Source: JACNFS01 sp964582065
Lineage (GTDB): Bacteria; Chloroflexota; Dehalococcoidia; GIF9; UBA5629
DNA length: 10,901 bases
Reading direction: 5' to 3'
NCBI GenBank assembly: GCA_964582065.1
Contig: CAZOQG010000062.1
Span: 1-10,901, forward strand
The notes beneath the pieces were generated by a model. It saw only the letters and a program-made list of their open reading frames with translations. It did no database searches and had not been told where the DNA came from. The translations under genes and the position numbers were made by a program. Each line of letters begins with the position of its first letter. The stretch's first letter is position 1. Shown piece by piece: positions 1-5,975 of the stretch.

Positions 1-262
1 TATCCAGCTTGTAGGTTAGACCATCCACGCTTACCTGATAGGGATTGGGGTTTGAGATGGTGAATTCCACCCTGATTCCCAACAGGTCTGCGCCAGCTTT
101 GTTCCCCGCCCCCGCTGACCCGGTGTGCAACAGGGAAATGTCGGAAAGCTCAGCTTTGCATCCAACCAGCGGTGGGACCTCCGGCGCTGCCGCCGGGGCA
201 CAAGCACCCAGCAGCATCACCAGGCTAAGAACCAAAATGCTCCAGAAAACTTTTACCTTCAT
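1..262 (-). CDS. Lipoprotein with LEA14/WHy-like domain, C-terminus cut by window edge
   Basis: This gene is read from an ATG at 262 leftward and is still open at base 1, giving 87 visible residues. A GGAGG Shine-Dalgarno lies at 271-275 with 8 nt spacing, which fixes the start. Residues 1-20 are a lipoprotein signal: Lys-2 and Lys-4, a hydrophobic core, and the lipobox LGAC, so Cys21 would be lipidated and the protein anchored outside the cytoplasmic membrane. An Ala/Pro linker follows. Residues about 65-87 read VEFTISNPNPYQVSVDGLTY, the typical N-P-N-P...V-x-G-x-x-Y/Y-x-L signature of the LEA2/WHy (LEA14) beta-sandwich domain. Domains of this kind are often found in small envelope lipoproteins, with no defined catalytic role. 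It lies 75 nt downstream of the binding-protein gene on the same strand with no terminator between, so the two are probably co-transcribed. The domain call rests on a short visible stretch. Confidence 0.8.
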   Translation of the reverse strand, partial: MKVKVFWSILVLSLVMLLGACAPAAAPEVPPLVGCKAELSDISLLHTGSAGAGNKAGADLLGIRVEFTISNPNPYQVSVDGLTYKLD

Positions 263-337
263 TATAGGCTCCTCCTTACTCTACGAAGCGATTTATTAGT
301 ATATCCGCAGTTACCCCTTCACCTTCGGTTTGTAAAT

Positions 338-1756
338 TTACTCGCCCCGGAATGGATCAGGGGGAAACTCAACCAGATCCTTGTACTCATCAGCTATCTT
401 CACATTAAGCCCTGGGTAAAGAGTGTACCCCACCACAAAAGACCATGGATTCTTCCATGGCTCGACCATGCAATGCCCGTTGTGGATCTCGTTGATTATA
501 GAACAGGGGTAACTCATGAAACAGTCAGGGTCTGGGTCATAGGTAGGGAGAATTCCACCACTATCTATGGTCCCTATATGAAACAAGTTCTCTCTCAGCT
601 TCTCGGTGGTAAAATTAGCGTAGCCAGTTTCATCCAGGGTTTCACGTATGACCTGGGCTCCTATCATTGCGTCTTTTACGCCAGCAATATAGTACCACCC
701 CGCTCTCTCCTCTGGTTTCACTCCATCGTGGTACTTGGCGCAGAGGTCATAGGCTAACTTCAAGCCGGGAAACCGGGGATCATTAACCACCTCTGGAGGC
801 TCACTCCCCTGCCAACACTGCGATAAACAGGTCACTTCGCTATACTTGTTATATTCATCAAACATTTCTGGCTCGGCCAAAGGAACGTCCGTAGGCAACC
901 ACTCGATGCACAAGTCGATACCCTTTTTGTGCATCTCCAAATCCAGTGCATCATGCATCAGCACTCGGCAGGCTCCAGACCCCCAGTGGTCTACGAGAAC
1001 CAGGTCCGCATGTTGCTCAATAAAAGGGGTGAGCTCGGCCTTCACATCCACCGGCGCCACAGGCATGTACACAGTCCCCAAAAAGTCTACATCATCACCT
1101 AGCACTTTATTAAGATAGTCTTCAAAGCCAAGCTCTGGTACGCTATAGACACGCCGTGTGGCCACATCCGCAGCTATCTGACCAATTTTAATCTTCCCCG
1201 TATTCCCTGCCTTTTTCCACCTGTTAGAGAACGCCCAACAAAACGGTCCTCCGTTAACTGCCATACTGGGAGCAGCCATCGACATATACGGCTCCTCTAT
1301 CTCGTAGATGAACGGGTCGGTTGTGGTATCTATCTGAATGCCGGGGATATGGTCGCGGGCACAAGCCGAATAGATTACCGCCGTGGGCGCACTCCCATTA
1401 GCAAAAACAAGCTGCATCCCCTCTGCCTTAAACCTCTCGTACAGAGACATGCACTTGGCCGCGTCCCAGGCATGGTCACCCATCAGAACTCTTACCGCGA
1501 CCACTTCCTCCTTCCCTGTCTGGGGATCTGTATACTTGACACCGCCCTCAGTTGCATTTAACTCGGTGAAGTAGTCATTACAGGCAATAGCACCCTCACC
1601 GATGGAGCGCAGCGGGCCAGTGAGGGAGCCCAGGATACCTATTGTTATTACCTTCTCTACTTCCGTCGTCGGTGCCGCCTCTTTAGGTGCGCAGCCAACT
1701 ACCACCAGAGCTAGCACCATTACAATTGCAATCATCACTTTCGGCCACTTTGACAT
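338..1756 (-). CDS. Branched-chain-amino-acid-type ABC transporter substrate-binding lipoprotein
   Basis: This encodes a 472-residue protein. I chose the ATG at 1756 because AAGGAGGAG lies 4-5 nt upstream (1761-1770). A TTG start at 1801 would add 15 residues ahead of the signal peptide and contain that Shine-Dalgarno, so it is unlikely. Residues 1-21 form a lipoprotein signal ending in V-V-G-C, with Cys22 as the lipid-bearing residue, followed by a Pro/Ala/Thr linker. The mature protein opens with ITIGILGSLTGPLRSIGEGA (37-56), the classic first strand and ligand loop of type I periplasmic binding proteins (LivJ/Leu-Ile-Val family, Peripla_BP_6). These proteins capture a small organic ligand outside the membrane and deliver it to an ABC permease. 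At 472 residues it is longer than the usual 370-400. It is unusually rich in cysteine (13 in all, 12 besides the lipidated one). No permease or ATPase gene is in the window, so its transporter partner, if any, lies elsewhere. The ligand cannot be predicted; aromatic or organic acids are as likely as amino acids in this context. Confidence 0.9.
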   Translation of the reverse strand: MSKWPKVMIAIVMVLALVVVGCAPKEAAPTTEVEKVITIGILGSLTGPLRSIGEGAIACNDYFTELNATEGGVKYTDPQTGKEEVVAVRVLMGDHAWDAAKCMSLYERFKAEGMQLVFANGSAPTAVIYSACARDHIPGIQIDTTTDPFIYEIEEPYMSMAAPSMAVNGGPFCWAFSNRWKKAGNTGKIKIGQIAADVATRRVYSVPELGFEDYLNKVLGDDVDFLGTVYMPVAPVDVKAELTPFIEQHADLVLVDHWGSGACRVLMHDALDLEMHKKGIDLCIEWLPTDVPLAEPEMFDEYNKYSEVTCLSQCWQGSEPPEVVNDPRFPGLKLAYDLCAKYHDGVKPEERAGWYYIAGVKDAMIGAQVIRETLDETGYANFTTEKLRENLFHIGTIDSGGILPTYDPDPDCFMSYPCSIINEIHNGHCMVEPWKNPWSFVVGYTLYPGLNVKIADEYKDLVEFPPDPFRGE

Positions 1757-2011
1757 TTTTTCTCCTCCTTTCAGGTTACGTTTGGAAACCAATCGAAACA
1801 ACCTAATTTAAGCCTTCCTACAATTCCATATCACCTCACCTCCTGTTTTCGCCTTACCGTTGGAAATCTCCGTGCCTTCCTCTATCTCTAGCAGCGTGAG
1901 TCAGTCAAATTATGTGCGCTTGCAACAACCTGTAGCGAGAGGACTCTGCCATGATATTTCCTCGGTGGTAGGGCAATAGGCAAAGAAGACTCGGAACATG
2001 AAACACCTCTA
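1757..2011 (-). promoter_or_regulatory. Leader/intergenic region between tetR-type gene and binding-protein gene
   Basis: These 255 nt separate the stop of the TetR-family gene from the binding-protein start, both on the minus strand. Besides the minicistron, they hold a CATAAT hexamer at 1909-1914 (minus strand, 5/6 to the -10 consensus) with no convincing -35 partner, and a TTGACT just after it with no convincing -10. A promoter for the lipoprotein genes is likely in a gap of this length, but I cannot fix its position. No hairpin followed by a T-run was found after the TetR gene. Confidence 0.3.
1818..1829 (-). other. Three-codon minicistron in the leader of the binding-protein gene
   Basis: On the minus strand a perfect anti-SD complement, AGGAGGTGA (1836-1844), is followed 6 nt later by ATG GAA TTG TAG (1829-1818). 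An overlapping alternative, GTG at 1834, gives an 8-codon peptide ending in TAA. Both end before the Shine-Dalgarno of the binding-protein gene (start 1756). The sequence shows this directly. Whether ribosomes load here, and whether it acts as a leader peptide, is inference; it may instead be the remnant of a lost start. Confidence 0.3.
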
Positions 2012-2683
2012 TCATAATTGCCCCGCCGTGTCAACTGTTCGCTGGATAGAGCCAGCCGTATCTGTCTCCACACCTATCGCTCGCAGTATCAATTCAGTCT
2101 GTTCTGTGATATACTCTTCCAATGTATAGCGTTTTCTCAGCGACCACCGCCTAAATGCCCACATTTCAGCGGTAACCATTATGTTATGAGCCATAGCTGT
2201 AACGTCGCGTATGCTGAAATCCCCGGCGGCGTACCCCCTTGTCAACAAAGCCTCAATAGCGGCTACACAACGCATCTCCATATCAAGACAGCCTTGTCGA
2301 GCACTTGCCTCCAGATTCTTCGTCTCTTGGTAGATAAATACGGTGATATCCTGATTCTCATCAATCCGTCTGCAAATCAATTCAAAGGCCTGCTTGAGAG
2401 CCTCTGTCGGGCTGATGGCGGTAGAATTTGCGGAAATTGCCTCGATCGCCTCCAGCTTCCGGGCCAGGGCATGCTGGATAACCAGGTGGAGGATGTCGGC
2501 CTTTGACCCAATATAGTGATAGAGAGTGCCGATGCTCATGGAGCAAGCAGCGGCTATCTCGTGAACGTTTGCGCGTTCATAACCATTCTTAACAAAGACA
2601 CGAGCTGCACACAGAGCTATATGTTGTCGGCGGCGGGCCACCAACTCGAGATTTTCACTGTACGTTCGTATACTGACTGCCAT
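2012..2683 (-). CDS. TetR/AcrR-family transcriptional regulator
   Basis: This encodes a 223-residue protein. Residues about 18-64 form the TetR DNA-binding domain: R-R-x-H-I-x-x-x-A-x-x-V-F-x-x-x-G-Y in helix 1, then VHEIAAACSMSIGTLYHYIG (40-59) covering the helix-turn-helix and ending in the hallmark G-T-L-Y-x-Y-x-x-S-K. Residues about 65-205 are an all-helical ligand-binding and dimerisation domain of the type seen in regulators of fatty-acid or aromatic degradation. Such proteins usually repress until an acyl-CoA or other effector binds. The start at ATG 2683 has no clear Shine-Dalgarno (upstream reads CAACGCAC), so translation may be weak, as is common for autoregulated repressors. It is divergent from the gene at 3010, and the shared 326-nt gap carries two TetR-style palindromes, so autoregulation and control of the rightward genes are the natural inference. 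The effector is unknown. Confidence 0.92.
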   Translation of the reverse strand: MAVSIRTYSENLELVARRRQHIALCAARVFVKNGYERANVHEIAAACSMSIGTLYHYIGSKADILHLVIQHALARKLEAIEAISANSTAISPTEALKQAFELICRRIDENQDITVFIYQETKNLEASARQGCLDMEMRCVAAIEALLTRGYAAGDFSIRDVTAMAHNIMVTAEMWAFRRWSLRKRYTLEEYITEQTELILRAIGVETDTAGSIQRTVDTAGQL

Positions 2684-2750
2684 GTGCGTTGAGCAAGTCG
2701 TAACCGTGGCTCAAGATTGACCGCCGGTTCCGCAGCAGGGGCTTGCAATA

Positions 2751-2766
2751 GACCGAGCTGTCGGTC
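2751..2766. promoter_or_regulatory. Candidate TetR operator O1
   Basis: The 16-bp interrupted palindrome GACCGA-GCTG-TCGGTC has perfect 6-bp arms. GACCGAC/GTCGGTC-like palindromes are typical operators for TetR-family proteins. It lies 67 bp from the start of the divergent TetR gene and 45 bp upstream of the -35 element of P1. Assignment to this regulator is inference from position and symmetry. Confidence 0.6.
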
Positions 2767-2811
2767 AACAGCCTACCAGAGTTCGCGAGTCTTGTCAATA
2801 CCAGTGTCGAC

Positions 2812-2840
2812 TTGATTTTGCCCCTGACATTTGATATAGT
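2812..2840 (+). promoter_or_regulatory. Candidate sigma-70 promoter P1 (repeat copy 1)
   Basis: TTGATT (2812-2817), a 17-bp spacer and TATAGT (2835-2840) match the -35/-10 consensus at 4/6 and 5/6 with ideal spacing. The predicted start is near 2847, which would give a leader of about 160 nt to the gene at 3010. O2 falls inside that leader. Confidence 0.5.
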
Positions 2841-2862
2841 GTATGCCGAATCGTTTCGTGCA

Positions 2863-2878
2863 GACCGACCTCTCGGTC
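2863..2878. promoter_or_regulatory. Candidate TetR operator O2
   Basis: The palindrome GACCGA-CCTC-TCGGTC has the same arms as O1, 112 bp further right. The central 4 bp and both flanks differ between O1 and O2 while all 12 arm bases are kept, which argues for selection on the arms. O2 lies just downstream of the predicted P1 start and upstream of P2, where a bound dimer could block transcription from P1. Confidence 0.6.
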
Positions 2879-2924
2879 GAAAATGCTAGCAGAGTTTGAG
2901 AGTCTTGTCAATACCAGTGTCGAC

Positions 2925-2953
2925 TTGATTTTGCCCCTGACATTTGATGTATT
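2925..2953 (+). promoter_or_regulatory. Candidate sigma-70 promoter P2 (repeat copy 2)
   Basis: The same TTGATT and 17-bp spacer as P1 are followed by TGTATT (2948-2953), a poorer -10. The TATTGT two bases downstream would need a 19-bp spacer. The predicted start is near 2960, giving a leader of about 50 nt. It is weaker than P1 by consensus but nearer to the gene. Confidence 0.35.
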
Positions 2954-3009
2954 GTCAGAATTAAGCTTGCAAAGGAATCCCACAAAAAATTTAACAGGAG
3001 GCGAAGACC

Positions 3010-3531
3010 ATGACAACGGAAGACAAACTAAAGAAATTCATGAGCGAGCATAATCTGGATCCTGGGCTAGTAGAACGAATCAAGATGTTTATTGGCTACA
3101 CTGATGAGGATATCCTCAAAACTACTCCCAAGCAGCACAAGTCCTGGAAGGCTCAGGACAAGCTAAACGAATGGTTTTTGGTTGCTGAAGTCGTTGAGTC
3201 GCACAACTGCGGCGCTCGCAATAGGGTAGGAGACAGGTACGTCATACAGAGTGGGACTGCCCTCGTTCCCGAGGAATGTACTGTTCGCTTCCTGTGCACC
3301 GCGGCCTTATGCCCAGTTTCACGTTTGGGTTATATATTGTATGAGCGCCTGGCTGAGGGCTTAGACCCGCGGGATTTTGCTGCCGATGAGTATGTATGGT
3401 GTGAGGACACCGGTGTGGAGCATGGTGGCTATGGGAGGATTCTAATGAAATGCCGCCTCGAACATGTTTCTGAATTCAAATCTATGCAAGACAAATCGAA
3501 GTGGGCTAGAATCAAAAAGAAACCGGCGTAG
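3010..3531 (+). CDS. TIGR04076-like small cysteine-containing protein of unknown function
   Basis: This encodes a 173-residue soluble protein with no signal peptide or membrane segment. AGGAGG at 2996-3001 with 8 nt spacing sets the ATG. Residues 1-55 are charged and probably helical. From about 56 to 155 it follows the pattern of the TIGR04076 family as I remember it: L-V-A-E-V-V then a Cys (NCG), R-V-G-D-R-Y-V-I, a Cys-Thr-Ala-Ala-Leu-Cys stretch, an acidic E-G-L-D-P-R-D-F segment, W-C-E-D-T-G, and a closing G-G-Y-G-R-I-L-M-K-C strand. The family has no established activity. The N-terminal 55 residues are extra compared with the short (about 90 aa) members. It is the first gene behind the duplicated operator/promoter region and thus the most direct likely target of the TetR protein. 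A role in sensing, binding a metal or modifying the pathway is possible but not shown. The family call is tentative; the reading frame itself is secure. Confidence 0.75.
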   Translation: MTTEDKLKKFMSEHNLDPGLVERIKMFIGYTDEDILKTTPKQHKSWKAQDKLNEWFLVAEVVESHNCGARNRVGDRYVIQSGTALVPEECTVRFLCTAALCPVSRLGYILYERLAEGLDPRDFAADEYVWCEDTGVEHGGYGRILMKCRLEHVSEFKSMQDKSKWARIKKKPA

Positions 3532-3554
3532 GGGCAAAAAAGCAAACGGATGTG

Positions 3555-3584
3555 GGCAAGGTAAAGTAAGCCACTTTCCTTGCC
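3555..3584 (+). other. Strong hairpin downstream of the TIGR04076-like gene
   Basis: GGCAAGG (3555-3561), one bulged T, AAAGT, loop AAGCC (3568-3572), ACTTT, CCTTGCC (3578-3584) gives 12 perfect base pairs. No T-run follows (next bases AGCAAATT), so it does not look like a classic intrinsic terminator. It could stabilise or separate the upstream transcript from the AOR operon. A 10-bp palindrome GCAAATTTGC (3586-3595) directly follows. Confidence 0.5.
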
Positions 3585-3666
3585 AGCAAATTTGCCTTGA
3601 GAAAGCATACACAATGCGCCGAAAGGAAACACGGTGTTGTTTTGACCTTGGGGGGGGGCCGCGTTC

Positions 3667-3695
3667 TTGAGCCAACCTGGGGGTTGGACGATAAT
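3667..3695 (+). promoter_or_regulatory. Candidate promoter for the ferredoxin-AOR operon
   Basis: TTGAGC (3667-3672), a 17-bp spacer and GATAAT (3690-3695) match the -35/-10 consensus at 4/6 and 5/6. The spacer holds an inverted repeat CCAACC-TGGG-GGTTGG (3672-3687), a possible protein site. The predicted start near 3702 leaves about 40 nt to the ferredoxin ATG. A 9-G tract (3650-3658) lies just upstream. The rest of the 205-nt gap 3532-3736 shows only the hairpin. Confidence 0.4.
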
Positions 3696-3742
3696 ATACA
3701 AAGGCCTAGCTCAACGCTAAAATAAGTTTTTCGAAGGTGTGT

Positions 3743-3964
3743 ATGAAGAAAGATAACATAGCTGTGAATCCTGAGAAATGCACCGAGTGCATGTGCTGCC
3801 AGTTGATATGTTCACTCACATATGCCGGAGCGTTTAATCCTGAAGAAGCCAGGATAATCATCAATCCACCGAACGAGATAAGCTTTACCGACGAATGTGT
3901 GAAAGGGTGTAGCCTCTGTACCAGGTATTGTGTATATGGCACCATTACTCGATTAAAGGGGTGA
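3743..3964 (+). CDS. Ferredoxin-like 2[4Fe-4S] protein, partner of AOR
   Basis: This encodes a 73-residue protein. ATG 3743 is preferred over GTG 3737 because GAAGG (3733-3737) gives a proper Shine-Dalgarno spacing only to the ATG. There are nine cysteines: C13-x2-C16-x2-C19-x3-C23 (plus an extra C18) and C52-x3-C56-x2-C59-x3-C63. This is the two-cluster layout of bacterial-type ferredoxins, although the prolines that usually follow the last Cys of each motif are Ser24 and Val64. The segment YAGAFNPEEARIII between the motifs is typical of the small Fe-S subunits encoded beside AOR-family enzymes. It would accept electrons from the AOR tungsten site through the AOR cluster and pass them to a cytoplasmic acceptor. 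Its TGA stop is 4 nt before the AOR ATG, so the two genes are translationally close and surely co-transcribed. Confidence 0.9.
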   Translation: MKKDNIAVNPEKCTECMCCQLICSLTYAGAFNPEEARIIINPPNEISFTDECVKGCSLCTRYCVYGTITRLKG

Positions 3965-3968
3965 CGTA

Positions 3969-5939
3969 ATGACGGAAAACTATGGATATGCGGGGAAGAT
4001 TCTCTTTGTAGATTTAAGCAACGGCAATATCAGAGAAGAGCCGCTGGATATTGGGCTCGCCGAGAAATTTGTTGGCGGGCCAGGCATCGGCTATAAGTTG
4101 CTATGCGATTTCCTGAAGCCGGACACGGACCCTCTTTCACCAGAGAATCCCATAGCTATCGGTATAGGCGCGCTTGGTGGCACTCTGGTGCCGGGATCGG
4201 GAAAATGCACCCTGACCATGAAGTACCCAATAGCTGCAAGCAGGCGTGAAGAAAAACACTTCGTTTCTATGGCGACGGGTGGCAGTAGGAGATTCGGGGC
4301 AATGATGAAGAACGCCGGCTATGACCATATACTCATAACCGGGCGAGCCGACAAGCCATCGTACTTAAAGGTTACGGATGAGAGTGTGGAGATATGCGAT
4401 GCGGGCGATATCTGGGGCAAAGATATTCACGTGACCAATAATATACTGACAAAAAGACATGGGGGCAAGACTGGAAAGTGCGGGACCTGGACTATAGGTC
4501 CGGCTGGTGAAAACCTGGTAACAATATCTCAGGCTACCCTTGACGATGTGAATAGCATGGGGAGACATGTAGGCGCAGTGTTGGGCTCCAAGAATCTCAA
4601 AGCGGTGGTGACTTACGGCAAGCAAGGCATAAAGGTCAAGGATAGCAAAGCATTTCTCAACCTGTACCGCAAGAAGCTTGACCAGATTCTGAACCACCCC
4701 AAATATCAACCACTGCCTTTGCTTCACGGCGGATTTGATGAAATATATGAGAAAACAAGAGTGAGCATAAAGGCTTGCACTGGTTGTATTGGTGCCTGTA
4801 GGTCTACTCATGAAGCAAAAGAGGGTAGATTCAAGGGACAAAGATACCAGGGTGGTGATTTCTCGGTTTCCCTGGACTTTGGCCGCAGACTAAGGCTAGA
4901 TGAACACGGTGAAATGTACAAATTGATGGACTTGATGAATAGATACGGGCTGTGCATGCTAACAACATTAAGGATGATATACTTTGTAACCAGTATGTAC
5001 CGACGCGGAGTAATATCCAAGGAGGATACGGGGGGTCTAGAACTAGGGTTGGGGGACATTGATACCTATATTGCGCTGGTCGAGAAAATCGTTAATAAGG
5101 AAGATATCGGAGCTATAATGGGCCAGGGATGGTATCCGCTTTCCGAGGAACTGGGCGTCGATGCCTCAGCTGAATTCAAGGACGGGTGTTCCATAACCAA
5201 AGGCATAGATACTCTGACTGACTCCAGGTTCTGGCCATCACATTTTGCTCCAACTATGGGTATTACAAATGTTGTCCACTCTAAAGGGAAACATGCCCAC
5301 GGAGCCACCTATTGGCCGGCAGGGCCAGAACTAGGCAAAGATACCTATTGGCCTGAAGTACTTCAGTCTGTGGCAGACGTCAGGAGGGACACCGAAAAGA
5401 TGGGAGTAAACGAAGAGGAGTTGGGAAGAATATTTGCAGATGGCTCCTTCAACGCCGGGAGGCTAGCAAAGTATACTCAGGATGCAGAGTATCTCTACAA
5501 TGCCTTGGGTATCTGTGACTGCGTGGTTCACTGGGAATGTGACCCGACGCGAGATGTTCCGTGGCTGTCCGAGATTTATGCAGCGCTGACAGGGATTACA
5601 GTAAGCCCGCGTGAGTTCCTGCGCGTAGGAGAAAGGATCTGGAATCTGGAGAAATTGCTAAATGTTAGGGAGGGTTTCAACAGAGATGACGATGAGGTGC
5701 CTCCAGTATGGCTACAGAATACGGAGATCCCCCTAAAGCTGCGCTCAGGGGATCAGTACTTCATGGATTGGTTCGGCAACCGGCTCAAGAAAGAAGATGT
5801 TGAAAAGATACTTGACGATTATTATGAAGAGAGGGGCTGGGACGTCAGGAAAGGCGTGCCCACAGAGGAAAGGCTTGTGGAACTTGGGCTGGCAGACTTC
5901 GCTTCGTTAGGCCGCACAGGCCAGAAAGGCGACAAATAA
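3969..5939 (+). CDS. Tungsten-type aldehyde:ferredoxin oxidoreductase family protein
   Basis: This encodes 656 residues, normal for the AOR family (600-700). AAAGGGGTGA at the end of the ferredoxin gene serves as Shine-Dalgarno. The N-terminal domain (1 to about 210) opens YAGKILFVDLSNGNI, then FVGGPGIGYKLL (34-45), G-T-L-V-P-G-S-G-K (71-79) and NAGYDHILITGRADKP (115-130), the usual bis-pterin-binding AOR_N features, closing with SMGRHVGAVLGSKNLKAVV (196-214). The [4Fe-4S] cluster ligands are C270-x2-C273-x3-C277 plus a distal Cys in NALGIC (C516). The C-terminal half (about 220-620) is the all-helical AOR domain. Members oxidise aldehydes to carboxylic acids with ferredoxin, or reduce acids in reverse; the relative BamB reduces benzoyl-CoA rings. 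I cannot tell from motifs alone which type this is. The length and the C-terminal N-V-R-E-G-F...D-D-E-V-P-P segment are common to several subgroups. Two extra cysteines (C518, C524) sit next to the distal ligand. Confidence 0.95.
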   Translation: MTENYGYAGKILFVDLSNGNIREEPLDIGLAEKFVGGPGIGYKLLCDFLKPDTDPLSPENPIAIGIGALGGTLVPGSGKCTLTMKYPIAASRREEKHFVSMATGGSRRFGAMMKNAGYDHILITGRADKPSYLKVTDESVEICDAGDIWGKDIHVTNNILTKRHGGKTGKCGTWTIGPAGENLVTISQATLDDVNSMGRHVGAVLGSKNLKAVVTYGKQGIKVKDSKAFLNLYRKKLDQILNHPKYQPLPLLHGGFDEIYEKTRVSIKACTGCIGACRSTHEAKEGRFKGQRYQGGDFSVSLDFGRRLRLDEHGEMYKLMDLMNRYGLCMLTTLRMIYFVTSMYRRGVISKEDTGGLELGLGDIDTYIALVEKIVNKEDIGAIMGQGWYPLSEELGVDASAEFKDGCSITKGIDTLTDSRFWPSHFAPTMGITNVVHSKGKHAHGATYWPAGPELGKDTYWPEVLQSVADVRRDTEKMGVNEEELGRIFADGSFNAGRLAKYTQDAEYLYNALGICDCVVHWECDPTRDVPWLSEIYAALTGITVSPREFLRVGERIWNLEKLLNVREGFNRDDDEVPPVWLQNTEIPLKLRSGDQYFMDWFGNRLKKEDVEKILDDYYEERGWDVRKGVPTEERLVELGLADFASLGRTGQKGDK

Positions 5940-5949
5940 TTGCGGTACA

Positions 5950-5963
5950 CTAATTCGAATTAG
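5950..5963 (+). promoter_or_regulatory. 14-bp perfect palindrome overlapping the SDR ribosome-binding site
   Basis: CTAATTCGAATTAG is a perfect palindrome whose last two bases are the first two of the AGGAGG (5962-5967) of the dehydrogenase gene. An outer GTAC/GTAC pair (5945-5948 with 5967-5970) could extend the RNA stem around the Shine-Dalgarno. It is either a small SD-masking hairpin or a DNA-binding site; neither is shown. Confidence 0.4.
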
Positions 5964-5975
5964 GAGGTACGAAGT

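Larger units (their letters stand above)
2777..2953 (+). repeat. Tandem direct repeat of a promoter-bearing unit (period 113 bp)
   Basis: Copy 1 (core 2787-2835) and copy 2 (core 2900-2948) are identical over 49 bp. Similarity starts at the CAGAG at 2777/2890, with two mismatches at 2784 and 2786, and fades after 2835/2948. With the operators (offset 112, so one indel), the whole O+promoter unit is duplicated. There are only two copies, with no spacer pattern, so this is not a CRISPR array. Confidence 0.9.

Noticed and set aside
125..757. 210-residue open frame on the plus strand
   Set aside because: It lies antisense to the two lipoprotein genes, lacks a ribosome-binding site and has no recognisable family features.
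2018..2506. 162-residue open frame on the plus strand
   Set aside because: It is antisense to the TetR-family gene, whose helix-turn-helix motif is unmistakable.
2719..2730. Possible third operator (GACCGCCGGTTC)
   Set aside because: Only a 4-bp half-site (GACC) matches and the inverted arm is imperfect.
2777..2953. Possible CRISPR or phage-type repeat array
   Set aside because: There are only two copies, of 113-bp period with promoter-like content, and no regular spacers.
2795..3016. 73-residue minus-strand frame across the direct repeats
   Set aside because: It spans the duplicated promoter core and operator O2; it has no Shine-Dalgarno and its peptide reflects the repeat.
3555..3584. 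Intrinsic terminator
   Set aside because: The stem is strong but no T-run follows it on the plus strand, and AAA precedes it only loosely on the minus strand.
3429..3701. Small minus- and plus-strand frames (68-90 residues) in and around the 3532-3736 gap
   Set aside because: They have no ribosome-binding sites, run through the G9 tract and hairpin, and have low-complexity composition.
4365..4841. 158-residue minus-strand frame
   Set aside because: It is a shadow of the AOR coding sequence, including its Fe-S cysteine region.
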